DNA of 18,101 nt from Lachnospiraceae bacterium UBA3826 (GTDB lineage: Bacteria; Bacillota; Clostridia; Lachnospirales; Lachnospiraceae). The stretch lies in contig DGII01000091.1 of assembly GCA_002393095.1 (NCBI GenBank), forward strand, positions 1 through 18,101, read 5' to 3'. The notes under the pieces are model-generated. The model was not told where the DNA came from. It did no database searches and saw nothing but the letters and a program-made list of their open reading frames with translations. A program made the position numbers and the translations under genes. This document shows positions 8,751-15,960 of the stretch, piece by piece (positions within the stretch are counted from its first letter, which is position 1; the number at the start of each line of letters is the position of its first letter).

Positions 8751-9492
8751 ACTGCCACGCCACCCTTACTGTGCGGAGTGCGGTTATAAAAAGTGCCGGA
8801 TGAATATCATTGGCTTTCAGTGCATGTATTGCCTCCTTTATGGAGTTGATATATGCACTTTTTGTTGAATTACTTGTTCCGCCATAGTACATGGATATCA
8901 GCACTTCAGGCACATAACCCAGTTGCCCGCCGTTTTTCAATATACGAAGCATATATTCATAGTCTGCGGAACAGATATAGGACGTATCATACGTACCGTA
9001 CTTCTCATACACTTCCCTCTTAAGCATAAGAGTGGGATGCGCAGGCATCCAGCCGGAGCCGATATGCCCCCTTCCCATGTGCCAATACCTGATAACTCTG
9101 TCACCCTCAGCATATACAAGGTCGCTGTGGGCGCCGAGGACTTCGCCGGCACTGCTTCTCTCCTCTTCTTCTATGGCCTTCACGAGCTTAGAGATAGCAT
9201 CAGGCATGGTCAGTCTGTCATTCATGACCTGAATATAGTCTCCTGATGAAAGCGCATACGCATTATTGAGTCCCTCGTATATACCGCTGTCCTTCTTCGA
9301 ATCGCAGATCACCTTGTATCTTGACCTGGTGCTGAATTCATCTATGATAGCCAGGGTTGCATCCGATGAAAGACTGTCAGCTATGCATATCTCGATATCG
9401 GGATAGTCCTGTGCCTCGATGGATTCAAGCGTACTGCCGATATAGGCTTCGCTGTTATATGTAGTTAGTAGTAAGGATACTTTCTTAGACAT
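8719..9492 (-). CDS. Family 2 glycosyltransferase
   Basis: A GT-A type family 2 transferase of 257 residues. KVSLLLTTYNSEAYI is the nucleotide-binding first strand, followed by DIEICIADSLSSDAT, which corresponds to the usual IDGGSTDGT element. HPTLMLKREVYEKYG and ICSADYEYMLRIL are the acceptor and base region typical of WcaA-like enzymes. The metal-binding DxD position reads VMNDR, so only one clear acidic residue is present. I chose the ATG at 9492 (MSKK) instead of the in-frame GTG at 9498; neither has a strong ribosome binding site. It lies 90 bp after the Gfo/Idh/MocA gene and is probably the last gene of the right operon. Its final 32 bases overlap the 3' end of the plus-strand asnB copy. 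Confidence 0.88.
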   Translation of the reverse strand: MSKKVSLLLTTYNSEAYIGSTLESIEAQDYPDIEICIADSLSSDATLAIIDEFSTRSRYKVICDSKKDSGIYEGLNNAYALSSGDYIQVMNDRLTMPDAISKLVKAIEEEERSSAGEVLGAHSDLVYAEGDRVIRYWHMGRGHIGSGWMPAHPTLMLKREVYEKYGTYDTSYICSADYEYMLRILKNGGQLGYVPEVLISMYYGGTSNSTKSAYINSIKEAIHALKANDIHPALFITALRTVRVAWQFIASKASHRV

Positions 9493-9582
9493 GTTCACTG
9501 CAATTGCGTATTGGCATGCTGTTATAATCTGTTATGGTCTGCCGTTATATGCTATCTTTGGATACTTTGCTCTCCAGATCCC

Positions 9583-10659
9583 TTATCCTTTTTTCAAGGA
9601 GAGCATACGTGGGAGTCCGTATGTTAACTCAATTCTATCTATTATGTCAAGAATTACCTTGTCTTCCTCGAAGCTGTACTCAGCCTTCTTCTCTCCCCTA
9701 AGTACTGCCAGAAAATCCAGCAGCTCCGTCACATACATATTCTCCACGATGGTGGGATTATAGCCTTCTCTGTGCTCTACGTGTGTATATATGTCCACAG
9801 ACTTAAGCATACTCTCAACCTCGTCATATTCGGCTAATCCGTCAGGAGAACCATCCCATGTCAGATAGAATCCCTCACCTGATATGAGCAGTGATCGCAC
9901 AGGCGGTCTGGATACCACATCGACCGTGAATACTCCCGTATGCCCCGTCTTATGCTTTATCAATATATTATAGCAATCATTGAAGTCTATATCTAAGGCT
10001 GTCTGTCTTGAAGACATACACTGCACTGACTCTATCTCACCGAAGGCTTTAACCATCCACGGAAGCTCTACAGCCAGTATCTCCCTGCATCCGTTGGTCC
10101 TCTTATTACCTATGAAGAAGTCCTTATAGCTTTCCCACGGATGCCAGTCCGGAAGATACTGTCCGACATGGTATGTATAGTTTAGTCGCCTGCATGCTTT
10201 ACCTTCTCCACAGTCTGACACATCCTTTACTTTATCTGTTATATATCTCATCTCATCCCTGTATATAGGGGTAGATGAGAGAAAAAGCATAAGTCCCTTC
10301 TCCTTGGCTAAAGCCAGATTATCCTCATATCCGTCCGACACAAGATTAAGCTCCGTGAACACATTAAGCCCGTATCCCAGACACTCCTTAATTATCAAGG
10401 CGTGTGACAAGGGTGAGGTGGATATCACGGCAGCGTCTATTCCGGCAGATTCTCCCGCTTCGACTGCAGCTTTGATGCTGTCGTATGTCTTAAATGTGAA
10501 GCCAAGCTCCTTAGCTTGTTCCTCAGCCTCACATCTTCTGTCACTTCGTCCGTCCGTCCCAACAAGTTCTATATCCGCTTTTTCCGTAACCGAGATCTCA
10601 TGCAGCAGACGCATCCTGCGCTTTCCCATGGAACCCAGTCCGATTATCAGTATACGCAT
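9583..10659 (-). CDS. Gfo/Idh/MocA family NAD(P)-dependent oxidoreductase
   Basis: The 358-residue protein opens with a Rossmann fold, MRILIIGLGSMGKRR, whose GLGSMG binds the dinucleotide. The usual EKP motif is FTELNL here (Glu103, Asn105). The C-terminal domain contains YHVGQYLPDWHPWESY and NGCREILAVELPW (about 163-201), where most family members have a glycine-rich segment with catalytic Asp and His. I recall this variant from oxidoreductases next to NeuC-type epimerases in nonulosonate loci, but cannot confirm it here. The likely role is oxidation or reduction of a sugar or nucleotide sugar in the cytoplasm. The site AAGGA is 7 bases before the ATG. It follows neuC by 98 bp. Confidence 0.85.
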   Translation of the reverse strand: MRILIIGLGSMGKRRMRLLHEISVTEKADIELVGTDGRSDRRCEAEEQAKELGFTFKTYDSIKAAVEAGESAGIDAAVISTSPLSHALIIKECLGYGLNVFTELNLVSDGYEDNLALAKEKGLMLFLSSTPIYRDEMRYITDKVKDVSDCGEGKACRRLNYTYHVGQYLPDWHPWESYKDFFIGNKRTNGCREILAVELPWMVKAFGEIESVQCMSSRQTALDIDFNDCYNILIKHKTGHTGVFTVDVVSRPPVRSLLISGEGFYLTWDGSPDGLAEYDEVESMLKSVDIYTHVEHREGYNPTIVENMYVTELLDFLAVLRGEKKAEYSFEEDKVILDIIDRIELTYGLPRMLSLKKG

Positions 10660-10699
10660 ACTATTTTCCTTATTGTATTACAGCTTTACATTCTTACTG

Positions 10700-10722
10700 T
10701 ATCACTTTATCACTTTATCACT
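10700..10722. repeat. Short tandem repeat, 8-bp unit, about three copies
   Basis: TATCACTT occurs twice in tandem followed by TATCACTA, in the 98-bp gap between neuC and the oxidoreductase gene. On the transcribed strand it reads as AGTGATAA units. No function is evident; slipped-strand length change could alter the spacing between the two genes. Confidence 0.7.
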
Positions 10723-10757
10723 ACATTACTATCTGATAGTCGTGCCGTCTTATCCTC

Positions 10758-12038
10758 TTATTGTCTGCTTCTGTCAAGATCATAGAAGCGCTTTTTAAGG
10801 CTTATTCCCTTTTTAACCACATCTATACTTATCCTTGCTATCTTCTCAGCCGCATGTCCGTCACCATAAGGTGATATTACATCCTTACATATACGGGCAA
10901 ATTCTTCGCCGCACGCCCTATCCATAGCCGTAAGTATGCTCGTCTTATCGGGCGAACAGTCGATGACGCTCTCACATCTTAGTCTTCCTTTCTGCCTGTC
11001 TCCGATATTAACTGTAGGTACATGCATCGCCGGGGCTTCATACAGACCGCTTGATGAATTTCCCAGTACGAAGAGGGCATTCTTCATAAGTGACAGGTAC
11101 CTGCGAACTCCAAGTGACGGATATACGTGAAGATTTTTTATCCTGCCTTCCGCTTCATCAAGTATCTCATTGATCCTGCTGCCGCCCATGTCCGCATTGG
11201 ACTTGGTGACAATGAACTCTATATCAGGTCTGTCAGCCACAGCTCCAAGGAATTCCTCCATCATACCGTCTATATCACCATCTTCAAGCGTAACCGGATG
11301 ATATGTACACAGAGCGTATGCGATATCTGCTTTACTAGACATATCGGCAGATACAGACCATTTATCCGCTCCGATATCCTTAAGCACCTCTTCCTTAGAC
11401 ATATAGTCCATATTAAGGATATTGTCTATGGCCGTATCGCCTACGTTATATACCCTGTCAGGAGCTTCCCCAAGCTGAATGATTCTTCGTCTTGAATCCT
11501 CATTGGTCGGGAAATGCAGGTGGCTCATCTTAGTGATGGAGTGCCTTATTGCCTCATCAATAGCACCCTCCGTAGTATCTCCGCCGCACAGATGTATAAT
11601 GGGAGTATGTGTATTCATGGCCGCTATCGCCACCATAAGCATCTCATATCTGTCGCCCAGTATATATACAGCATCATAATGATTATCCGAGAAATGTCCG
11701 GTGAATTCCGCAAGCGTCACCGCCTGATCTCCGGATATATCCGCCGGAGTATCTGACCTTACGGGAATCGGGATCTTATAGTCTATCCTCACTCCGTCAC
11801 TTTCGATCTCATCCACAGTCATACCGTAATCGGATGACAGATGGGTGCCTGTCACTATCAGATCGACCCTTATACCTTGCGTATCCATATCAGTTACTCT
11901 GTCTGATTCGCGGCCCGGCTTATCGTGTGACTCAGTCTCTGCTGCCGATCGTTCCTCATACTTTCGAAGCTCATCGATCAGTGGTCTCAATATCCCATAT
12001 TCAGCTCTTGTTGCTGTGATAACACCTAATCTTATCAT
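10758..12038 (-). CDS. neuC: Hydrolysing UDP-N-acetylhexosamine 2-epimerase, NeuC/LegG type
   Basis: This enzyme converts a UDP-linked N-acetylglucosamine-type sugar to the free manno-configured sugar plus UDP, the first committed step to sialic, legionaminic and related acids. Motifs are ITATRAEYG (8-14), VTGTHLSSDYG (62-72), HLCGGDTTEGAIDEAIRH with the HCGG-like catalytic region, TYHPVT, and GNSSSGLYEAP near the C-terminus. At 426 residues it is about 30-40 longer than the usual 380-390. The excess is a hydrophilic insert at about residues 28-56, between LRKY and RVDLIV. It lies 75 bp after the WbaP-type transferase gene, with a -10-like TATAAT at 12067-12072 and no clear Shine-Dalgarno site. 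No nonulosonate synthase or CMP-sugar synthetase is nearby, so the exact sugar is unknown. Confidence 0.9.
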   Translation of the reverse strand: MIRLGVITATRAEYGILRPLIDELRKYEERSAAETESHDKPGRESDRVTDMDTQGIRVDLIVTGTHLSSDYGMTVDEIESDGVRIDYKIPIPVRSDTPADISGDQAVTLAEFTGHFSDNHYDAVYILGDRYEMLMVAIAAMNTHTPIIHLCGGDTTEGAIDEAIRHSITKMSHLHFPTNEDSRRRIIQLGEAPDRVYNVGDTAIDNILNMDYMSKEEVLKDIGADKWSVSADMSSKADIAYALCTYHPVTLEDGDIDGMMEEFLGAVADRPDIEFIVTKSNADMGGSRINEILDEAEGRIKNLHVYPSLGVRRYLSLMKNALFVLGNSSSGLYEAPAMHVPTVNIGDRQKGRLRCESVIDCSPDKTSILTAMDRACGEEFARICKDVISPYGDGHAAEKIARISIDVVKKGISLKKRFYDLDRSRQ

Positions 12039-12066
12039 TCTCTTAGTCTATTCTATCTATCTGTCT

Positions 12067-12100
12067 ATTATATCTGAATTAGTCCTTATCAGTTCAGATA
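12067..12100 (-). promoter_or_regulatory. Candidate neuC promoter with inverted repeat touching the -10
   Basis: On the minus strand TATAAT (12072-12067) lies about 28 bases before the neuC start codon. An 8-bp perfect inverted repeat, TATCTGAA and TTCAGATA (12093-12100 and 12071-12078), with a 14-base spacer, ends on the first two bases of that -10. It could be an operator. It is not a terminator, because the T-run lies before the stem on the transcribed strand. No good -35 box is seen. Confidence 0.35.
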
Positions 12101-12113
12101 AAAAAACGTCGTA

Positions 12114-13535
12114 CTACCTCGAGCCCCTGCCTGTGAATACCACGATTATCGTCTGTAGCAGTATCTTAAGATCGAGCAGAAGTGACCAATTATCTATATA
12201 CTCAAGGTCAAGCGCCACCACATCATCAAAATCCTTAATATCACTCCTGCCGCTTACCTGCCACATACCTGTAAGTCCGGGAGTGATGGACAGCCTGCGT
12301 CTGTAGTGCGGGCTGTAGCGCTCGAATTCATCCTCTGTCGGAGGTCTTGTCCCAACAAGACTCATATCTCCCTTAAGGACATTGTAAAACTGTGGGAATT
12401 CATCAAGACTGGTCTTGCGGAGGAAGCGCCCTACGGCAGTTATCCTCGGATCATCCTCCATCTTGAACATAAGCCCTTCCATCTCATTATCCTTAAGCAG
12501 CTCCTTCTTACGCGCCTCGGCATCCGTATACATCGAGCGGAACTTATACATGGTAAAACGTCTTCCACCCTTACCGATACGGGTCTGCCTGAAAAATACC
12601 GGACCCTTGGAATTAAGCTTGATGGCTAATGCTATAAAGGGGGTCAGTAGTGCCGTAAGCACAAGACCCACGATGGCTCCTATGACATCGAATATCCGCT
12701 TGATAAGCCTTCGCCTGTAATCCGTAGCCGCATTCTCATATGTGATGACCAGATGGCCCGCAAAATCTCCTATGGACTGCATTGAACCTCTGTGTCTGAA
12801 GTCCCCCACGCTGTAATAGCACTTAACTCCCATAGTCTCGAAGTAATTGATTATACGTTCAACCGCATCCCTTCCCATACTAGGAAGATACAGGAACGCC
12901 GCATCCATCACCTCGCTCGTGAGTCCGTCCATGACCCCCGCACCGTTGGCCACTATAGGTATACCATCTATGTCCTTCTTCTCAGGGTCAACCACCGCAT
13001 CCATAAGCGCTATAGCCATAACCTCATAGCTCCACTCATGGTCCTTACGTATATCCTGCAGCAGTCCGTCCACGAACTCCTCAAAAGTAACTAACATCAC
13101 CTTCTCGGAATTCGCACTTTTCTTATAATAGCCACTTAGGAACTTCTTGAAAAAGGTGTGCATTATGTACGTCAGCACAATGTCGATGACAACATACCAT
13201 CCGAACACAAGTCGCGAGAATGCCTGCCCCTGTCGCAGAATGAACACTGTAAAGCCAAGCAGCACCGTCATGCTGACTGCATACTTGACTACAGCCACCA
13301 ATTCTTCGAAGTAACCTCTCTTGAATATAAAGTGATTCCAGTCAAGGAGTACTCCGTACAGAACACAAAAAAGAACAAGCCCCAGACATATCATGTAGTC
13401 CACCTGTCCCATATGATACTCGCCCCGGTATCTTAGGTAAAAAGAGCATACATAAGATACCAGCACGCAAGCCACATCAATGAGTACCAGAGAATATGTC
13501 TGTATTAGATTGTTTTTCTTGTTGAATGTATTCAT
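12114..13535 (-). CDS. WbaP/CpsE-type polyprenyl-phosphate sugar-1-phosphate transferase
   Basis: An initiating transferase moves a sugar-1-phosphate from a UDP-sugar to undecaprenyl phosphate, beginning a repeat unit at the membrane. The 473 residues comprise four to five N-terminal membrane segments, a central soluble flavodoxin-like or CoA-binding-like domain, a further membrane helix (about 290-315), and the catalytic domain. That domain has KRIFDVIGAIVG, GPVFFRQTRIG, FTMYKFRSMYTDAE, TSLDEFPQFYNVLKGDMSLVG (catalytic Asp-Glu pair), RPPTEDE and ITPGLTGMWQVSGRSD. I chose ATG 13535 (MNTFNKKN), not the in-frame ATG 13574, because an extended -10 box at 13545-13553 would start transcription at or just before 13535. 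Glucose, galactose or an amino sugar are possible donors. First gene of the right operon. Confidence 0.9.
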   Translation of the reverse strand: MNTFNKKNNLIQTYSLVLIDVACVLVSYVCSFYLRYRGEYHMGQVDYMICLGLVLFCVLYGVLLDWNHFIFKRGYFEELVAVVKYAVSMTVLLGFTVFILRQGQAFSRLVFGWYVVIDIVLTYIMHTFFKKFLSGYYKKSANSEKVMLVTFEEFVDGLLQDIRKDHEWSYEVMAIALMDAVVDPEKKDIDGIPIVANGAGVMDGLTSEVMDAAFLYLPSMGRDAVERIINYFETMGVKCYYSVGDFRHRGSMQSIGDFAGHLVITYENAATDYRRRLIKRIFDVIGAIVGLVLTALLTPFIALAIKLNSKGPVFFRQTRIGKGGRRFTMYKFRSMYTDAEARKKELLKDNEMEGLMFKMEDDPRITAVGRFLRKTSLDEFPQFYNVLKGDMSLVGTRPPTEDEFERYSPHYRRRLSITPGLTGMWQVSGRSDIKDFDDVVALDLEYIDNWSLLLDLKILLQTIIVVFTGRGSR

Positions 13536-13544
13536 ATCTTTATC

Positions 13545-13553
13545 AGTATACCA
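13545..13553 (-). promoter_or_regulatory. Extended -10 promoter of the initiating transferase operon
   Basis: On the minus strand TGGTATACT is an extended -10 element ending 9 bases before the ATG at 13535. Expected transcription start is within 1-4 bases of the ATG, so the mRNA would have almost no leader and there is no ribosome binding site. The element lies inside the longer in-frame reading frame beginning at 13574, arguing against that longer start. Confidence 0.6.
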
Positions 13554-13655
13554 TAATTCTTCGGCACTCACCATCTATGGTTCTTTATTTCACCGAATTA
13601 TATATAGCATCCGCAGTCTATTGTATGTTCCTATAGACATTGTCTGTAGTCTGTC

Positions 13656-13684
13656 AAAAGGAGCAATGCCAAAAGCATTGCTCC
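13656..13684 (-). terminator. Rho-independent terminator after rubrerythrin
   Basis: A perfect 10-bp stem, GGAGCAATGC with GCATTGCTCC, and a 5-base loop (stem arms 13675-13684 and 13660-13669 on the minus strand) is followed by TTTT. It lies 40 bases after the rubrerythrin stop codon and separates the redox operon from the polysaccharide operon. Confidence 0.85.
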
Positions 13685-13724
13685 CATATCCAGTCATCGT
13701 ATTACTTTATCGCAGAAAACATAC

Positions 13725-14288
13725 TCAATAATTCTCAGACTTAAGCTGGAAATAATCCCTCGGATGATTACATACGGGACATACCTCCGGCGCTTCCCTG
13801 CCTACAACTATATGACCGCAATTGCTGCACTGCCAGATACAATCGCCGTCTCTTGAGAATACAAGCTTGTCCTCTACGTTCTTAAGGAGCTTGCGATATC
13901 TCTCCTCATGCTCCTTCTCTATGGCTGCCACACCCTCGAAGAGCTCTGCTATCTCATCAAAGCCCTCTTCTCTTGCCTTCTTGGCGAAAGACGGATATAT
14001 CTCCTGCCACTCATAGGACTCACCCTCAGCAGCTTCCTTAAGGCAATCTATGGTGCTGCCTATGCCTGTGAGTATCTTGTACCAGATCTCCGCATGCTCC
14101 TTCTCATTAGCTGCGGTCTCTGCGAAGATATTGGATATCTGCACATAACCCTCCTTCTTAGCCTTGGATGCGAAGAAGGTATACTTATTGCGGGCTTCCG
14201 ACTCTCCTGCAAAAGCTGCCTGTAAGTTCTTTTCTGTCTCTGTTCCCTTAAGGTCCTCTGCCCTGCATCTCCATTTATTCTCTGCCAT
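13725..14288 (-). CDS. rbr: Rubrerythrin
   Basis: A 187-residue cytoplasmic peroxide-scavenging protein that reduces hydrogen peroxide at a diiron centre using electrons passed through its rubredoxin domain. The four-helix ferritin-like part shows FAGESEARNKY (Glu29, Glu31), FAETAANEKEHAE (Glu57, Glu62, His65) and EGVAAIEKEHEER (Glu118, Glu124, His127) as iron ligands. The C-terminal rubredoxin-like part has CSNC (154, 157) and CPVC (170, 173) holding one iron. Length is typical. GGAGG lies 6 bases before the ATG. It begins 27 bases after the superoxide reductase gene and is followed by a strong terminator, so the two form an operon converting superoxide to peroxide and then to water. Confidence 0.97.
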   Translation of the reverse strand: MAENKWRCRAEDLKGTETEKNLQAAFAGESEARNKYTFFASKAKKEGYVQISNIFAETAANEKEHAEIWYKILTGIGSTIDCLKEAAEGESYEWQEIYPSFAKKAREEGFDEIAELFEGVAAIEKEHEERYRKLLKNVEDKLVFSRDGDCIWQCSNCGHIVVGREAPEVCPVCNHPRDYFQLKSENY

Positions 14289-14315
14289 GATAATCCTCCA
14301 TTTACCTAATAATGA

Positions 14316-14690
14316 TCAAAGCTCCTTAACCCATAATCCGTGAAGATTGCAATACTCGTATACTGCAACAGCCTTATCGCCTGCTGCCAGAGTAAATTCT
14401 GCCACGGGCTTATCACCTGCCTTAAGATTTTTAACCTGATATCCGGATGCAGTCTCAAGTACTATGAACTGTATATGGTGCTCCTCAAGCATCGGATGCT
14501 CCACTTCGCCTATCTGCACCTTAACAGAGCTTCCGTCTATCATAACAGCCGGCACATGCTTCTCATAAGCTCCGTCAGTAGCTCCGGGTACAAGCTCCTT
14601 CATGGGCTCCCCGCAACATACCACCGGAACACCGGAATCATTAAGCTTAGTGATAATATTGCCGCAATGCTCACATCTGTAAAACTTCAT
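14316..14690 (-). CDS. dfx: Superoxide reductase (desulfoferrodoxin, two-iron type)
   Basis: This 124-residue enzyme reduces superoxide to hydrogen peroxide without releasing oxygen, as is usual in anaerobes. The N-terminal desulforedoxin-like iron site has Cys6, Cys9, Cys25 and Cys26 (CEHC and CC). The catalytic iron site has EKHVP (Glu43, Lys44, His45), His65, His71, Cys114 and His117 (YCNLHG). Length and motifs match the two-iron class. GGAGG lies 7 bases upstream of the ATG, and an extended -10 promoter at 14729-14737 gives a leader of about 30 bases. It is followed after 27 bases by rubrerythrin, its natural partner for disposing of the peroxide formed. The upstream flank is made of 71-bp tandem repeats. 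Confidence 0.96.
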   Translation of the reverse strand: MKFYRCEHCGNIITKLNDSGVPVVCCGEPMKELVPGATDGAYEKHVPAVMIDGSSVKVQIGEVEHPMLEEHHIQFIVLETASGYQVKNLKAGDKPVAEFTLAAGDKAVAVYEYCNLHGLWVKEL

Positions 14691-14728
14691 AGTGTAACCT
14701 CCGTTTCTTGAATCTATACATTTTACTC

Positions 14729-14737
14729 AGTATAACA
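14729..14737 (-). promoter_or_regulatory. Extended -10 promoter of the superoxide reductase operon
   Basis: TGTTATACT on the minus strand, with a predicted start near 14722, about 32 bases before the ATG. The element overlaps the edge of the first 71-bp repeat copy. The repeats themselves carry the close variant TGTTATACA at the matching position, so the promoter may derive from the repeat. Confidence 0.55.
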
Positions 14738-14886
14738 TAAATTCCGGCGCTCGGCATCCCTGCCTCGCTTTTTCCCCGGAATTTATTGTATAACATCGTG
14801 TTACATCATAAATTCCGGCGCTCGGCATCCCTGCCTCGCTTTTTCCCCGGAATTTATTGTATAACATCGTGTTATATCATAAATTC
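14736..14886. repeat. 71-bp tandem repeat, two full copies plus 9 bp, with hairpin structure
   Basis: Copies at 14736-14806 and 14807-14877 differ at a single base (C at 14804, T at 14875). The first 9 bases of a third copy run to 14886 into the end of the Rieske gene. Each copy holds an 11-bp perfect stem, ATAAATTCCGG with CCGGAATTTAT (14737-14747 with 14776-14786, and 14808-14818 with 14847-14857). Inside each is a smaller hairpin (14749-14768 and 14820-14839) that on the minus strand has a GGGA tetraloop and tandem G-A pairs. The element fills the gap between the Rieske gene and the superoxide reductase promoter. It may be a REP-like or miniature mobile element, or a structured RNA in the 3' region of the Rieske mRNA. 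Confidence 0.9.
14860..14876 (-). terminator. Small hairpin abutting the Rieske stop codon
   Basis: TATAACA, TCG and TGTTATA form a perfect 7-bp stem with a 3-base loop, immediately next to the stop codon at 14877-14879. In the other repeat copy the outer part of the stem is broken by the single base difference. There is no T-run after it, so it would be a weak terminator at best and may instead stabilise the mRNA end. Confidence 0.3.
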
Positions 14887-15842
14887 TGAAGACTGTCCCT
14901 TTTTGATCTGTATTCTATGATAGGCATATCCGCTGCCACAAGAGACTCCCTCATGCGAAGCTCGCTTCTTACGGGAAGCTGCGTCTCCACGATCCGCTTA
15001 TCCTGTCTCTCTACTATCTTATTGGCCCTGCTTCCAAGCCATGCAATTGCCTTGTCTATAGCCCTGACTCCCGTGATCTTATTATAAAACCTAAGAGAGA
15101 TTATAGCATGCTCATCATCCACTGGCACGAAATACGCCAGGATCATTATCTTGTCCGTCACATGATTAAGCCACATATTGGGGAATTTAAAAGTAAGATT
15201 GGTCTCTTTGATCACACAGTCCTCAGCGGACTTAGGCGTCTGCCCCGTGTCGACCTCATTATTGGCGCTGGTCTGCAAGGTATTATCATCAAGCCACACA
15301 ACCTTAGGACCGTTGCATAAGCGCTTATCACCTCTGCCGATCGTGGTGCGATGCACGAACGCCAGATGTGACACATCCAATTGATTCTCTATAACTCTGG
15401 AATAGTGAACATTCCACATATCATTGATATGGTCGTAGGTATACGAGGTATCCTTCACCACATCGAATACATCCGGCTCACCCACAGGCTCACCGTCTCC
15501 GTACCATGCAAAGATTATGCCTCCGATCTCTTTGGTCACATAGTGCTTCATATGAAACCGGCTGTAATCAGCCGCAGAAGCTCTGCCCTCCGACGGCACA
15601 TACACGCACTTCCCCGTCAAATCATACTCTATCCCATGAAATGGGCACCTGACATGATCATCCGTCACACAGCCCTTGGCGAGAGATGCACCCCTGTGAG
15701 CACACAGACTGCTGATGCATCCGATCTCACCCTTACTGTCTCTGAAAAATATGAGATTCTCACCGAACCTTCTTGCCCCGACGATCTTCCCATTCTTAAG
15801 TTCATGCGAAGAGAGGACTGCGTACCATTTGTTTTTGATCAT
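14877..15842 (-). CDS. Rieske-type non-haem iron oxygenase alpha-subunit-like protein
   Basis: The 321-residue protein has an N-terminal Rieske [2Fe-2S] domain with CAH (Cys47, His49) and CPFH (Cys66, His69). The C-terminal catalytic domain has ENQLDVSHLAFVH, giving the bridging Asp156 and iron ligands His159 and His164; Asp281 in ERQDKRIVETQ is the likely third ligand. The layout matches single-component VanA/PaO-like oxygenases that hydroxylate or demethylate aromatic or related substrates with O2 and a reductase. No reductase gene lies nearby and the substrate is unknown. GGGAG lies 7 bases before the ATG and a TATAAT is at 15885-15890, so it appears monocistronic. The stop codon falls in the beginning of a repeat unit. 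An O2-using enzyme is unexpected beside strict anaerobe-type defence genes. Confidence 0.92.
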   Translation of the reverse strand: MIKNKWYAVLSSHELKNGKIVGARRFGENLIFFRDSKGEIGCISSLCAHRGASLAKGCVTDDHVRCPFHGIEYDLTGKCVYVPSEGRASAADYSRFHMKHYVTKEIGGIIFAWYGDGEPVGEPDVFDVVKDTSYTYDHINDMWNVHYSRVIENQLDVSHLAFVHRTTIGRGDKRLCNGPKVVWLDDNTLQTSANNEVDTGQTPKSAEDCVIKETNLTFKFPNMWLNHVTDKIMILAYFVPVDDEHAIISLRFYNKITGVRAIDKAIAWLGSRANKIVERQDKRIVETQLPVRSELRMRESLVAADMPIIEYRSKRDSLQNL

Positions 15843-15884
15843 ACTTTTTCTCCCGAAAACTATAAACTAAGAGCAGCAATACTA

Positions 15885-15890
15885 ATTATA
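15885..15890 (-). promoter_or_regulatory. Candidate -10 box of the Rieske gene
   Basis: TATAAT on the minus strand about 43 bases before the Rieske start codon. No convincing -35 box or upstream TG is present, so the assignment is tentative. Confidence 0.35.
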
Positions 15891-15960
15891 TTATCTCGTC
15901 CGCGTCTCGATGCGGATGTTCGTCAAATCTCAGCCCATGCAGGCATTGCAGCAACCTGTC

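Noticed and set aside
12079..12107. T-run beside a stem read as a terminator between the transferase and neuC
   Set aside because: On the transcribed strand the T-run comes before the stem, not after it.
13535..13574. Longer start of the initiating transferase at 13574
   Set aside because: No ribosome binding site, and the best promoter lies inside this extension.
14672..14721. Short frame starting MYRFKK 7 bases after the superoxide reductase -10 box
   Set aside because: Covers the GGAGG site and overlaps the true start; no sign of coding beyond chance.
15918..15936. CTGAGA-like core on the minus strand resembling a TPP riboswitch, upstream of the Rieske gene
   Set aside because: The matching downstream ACC and CTGATC parts and the pairing arms are missing.
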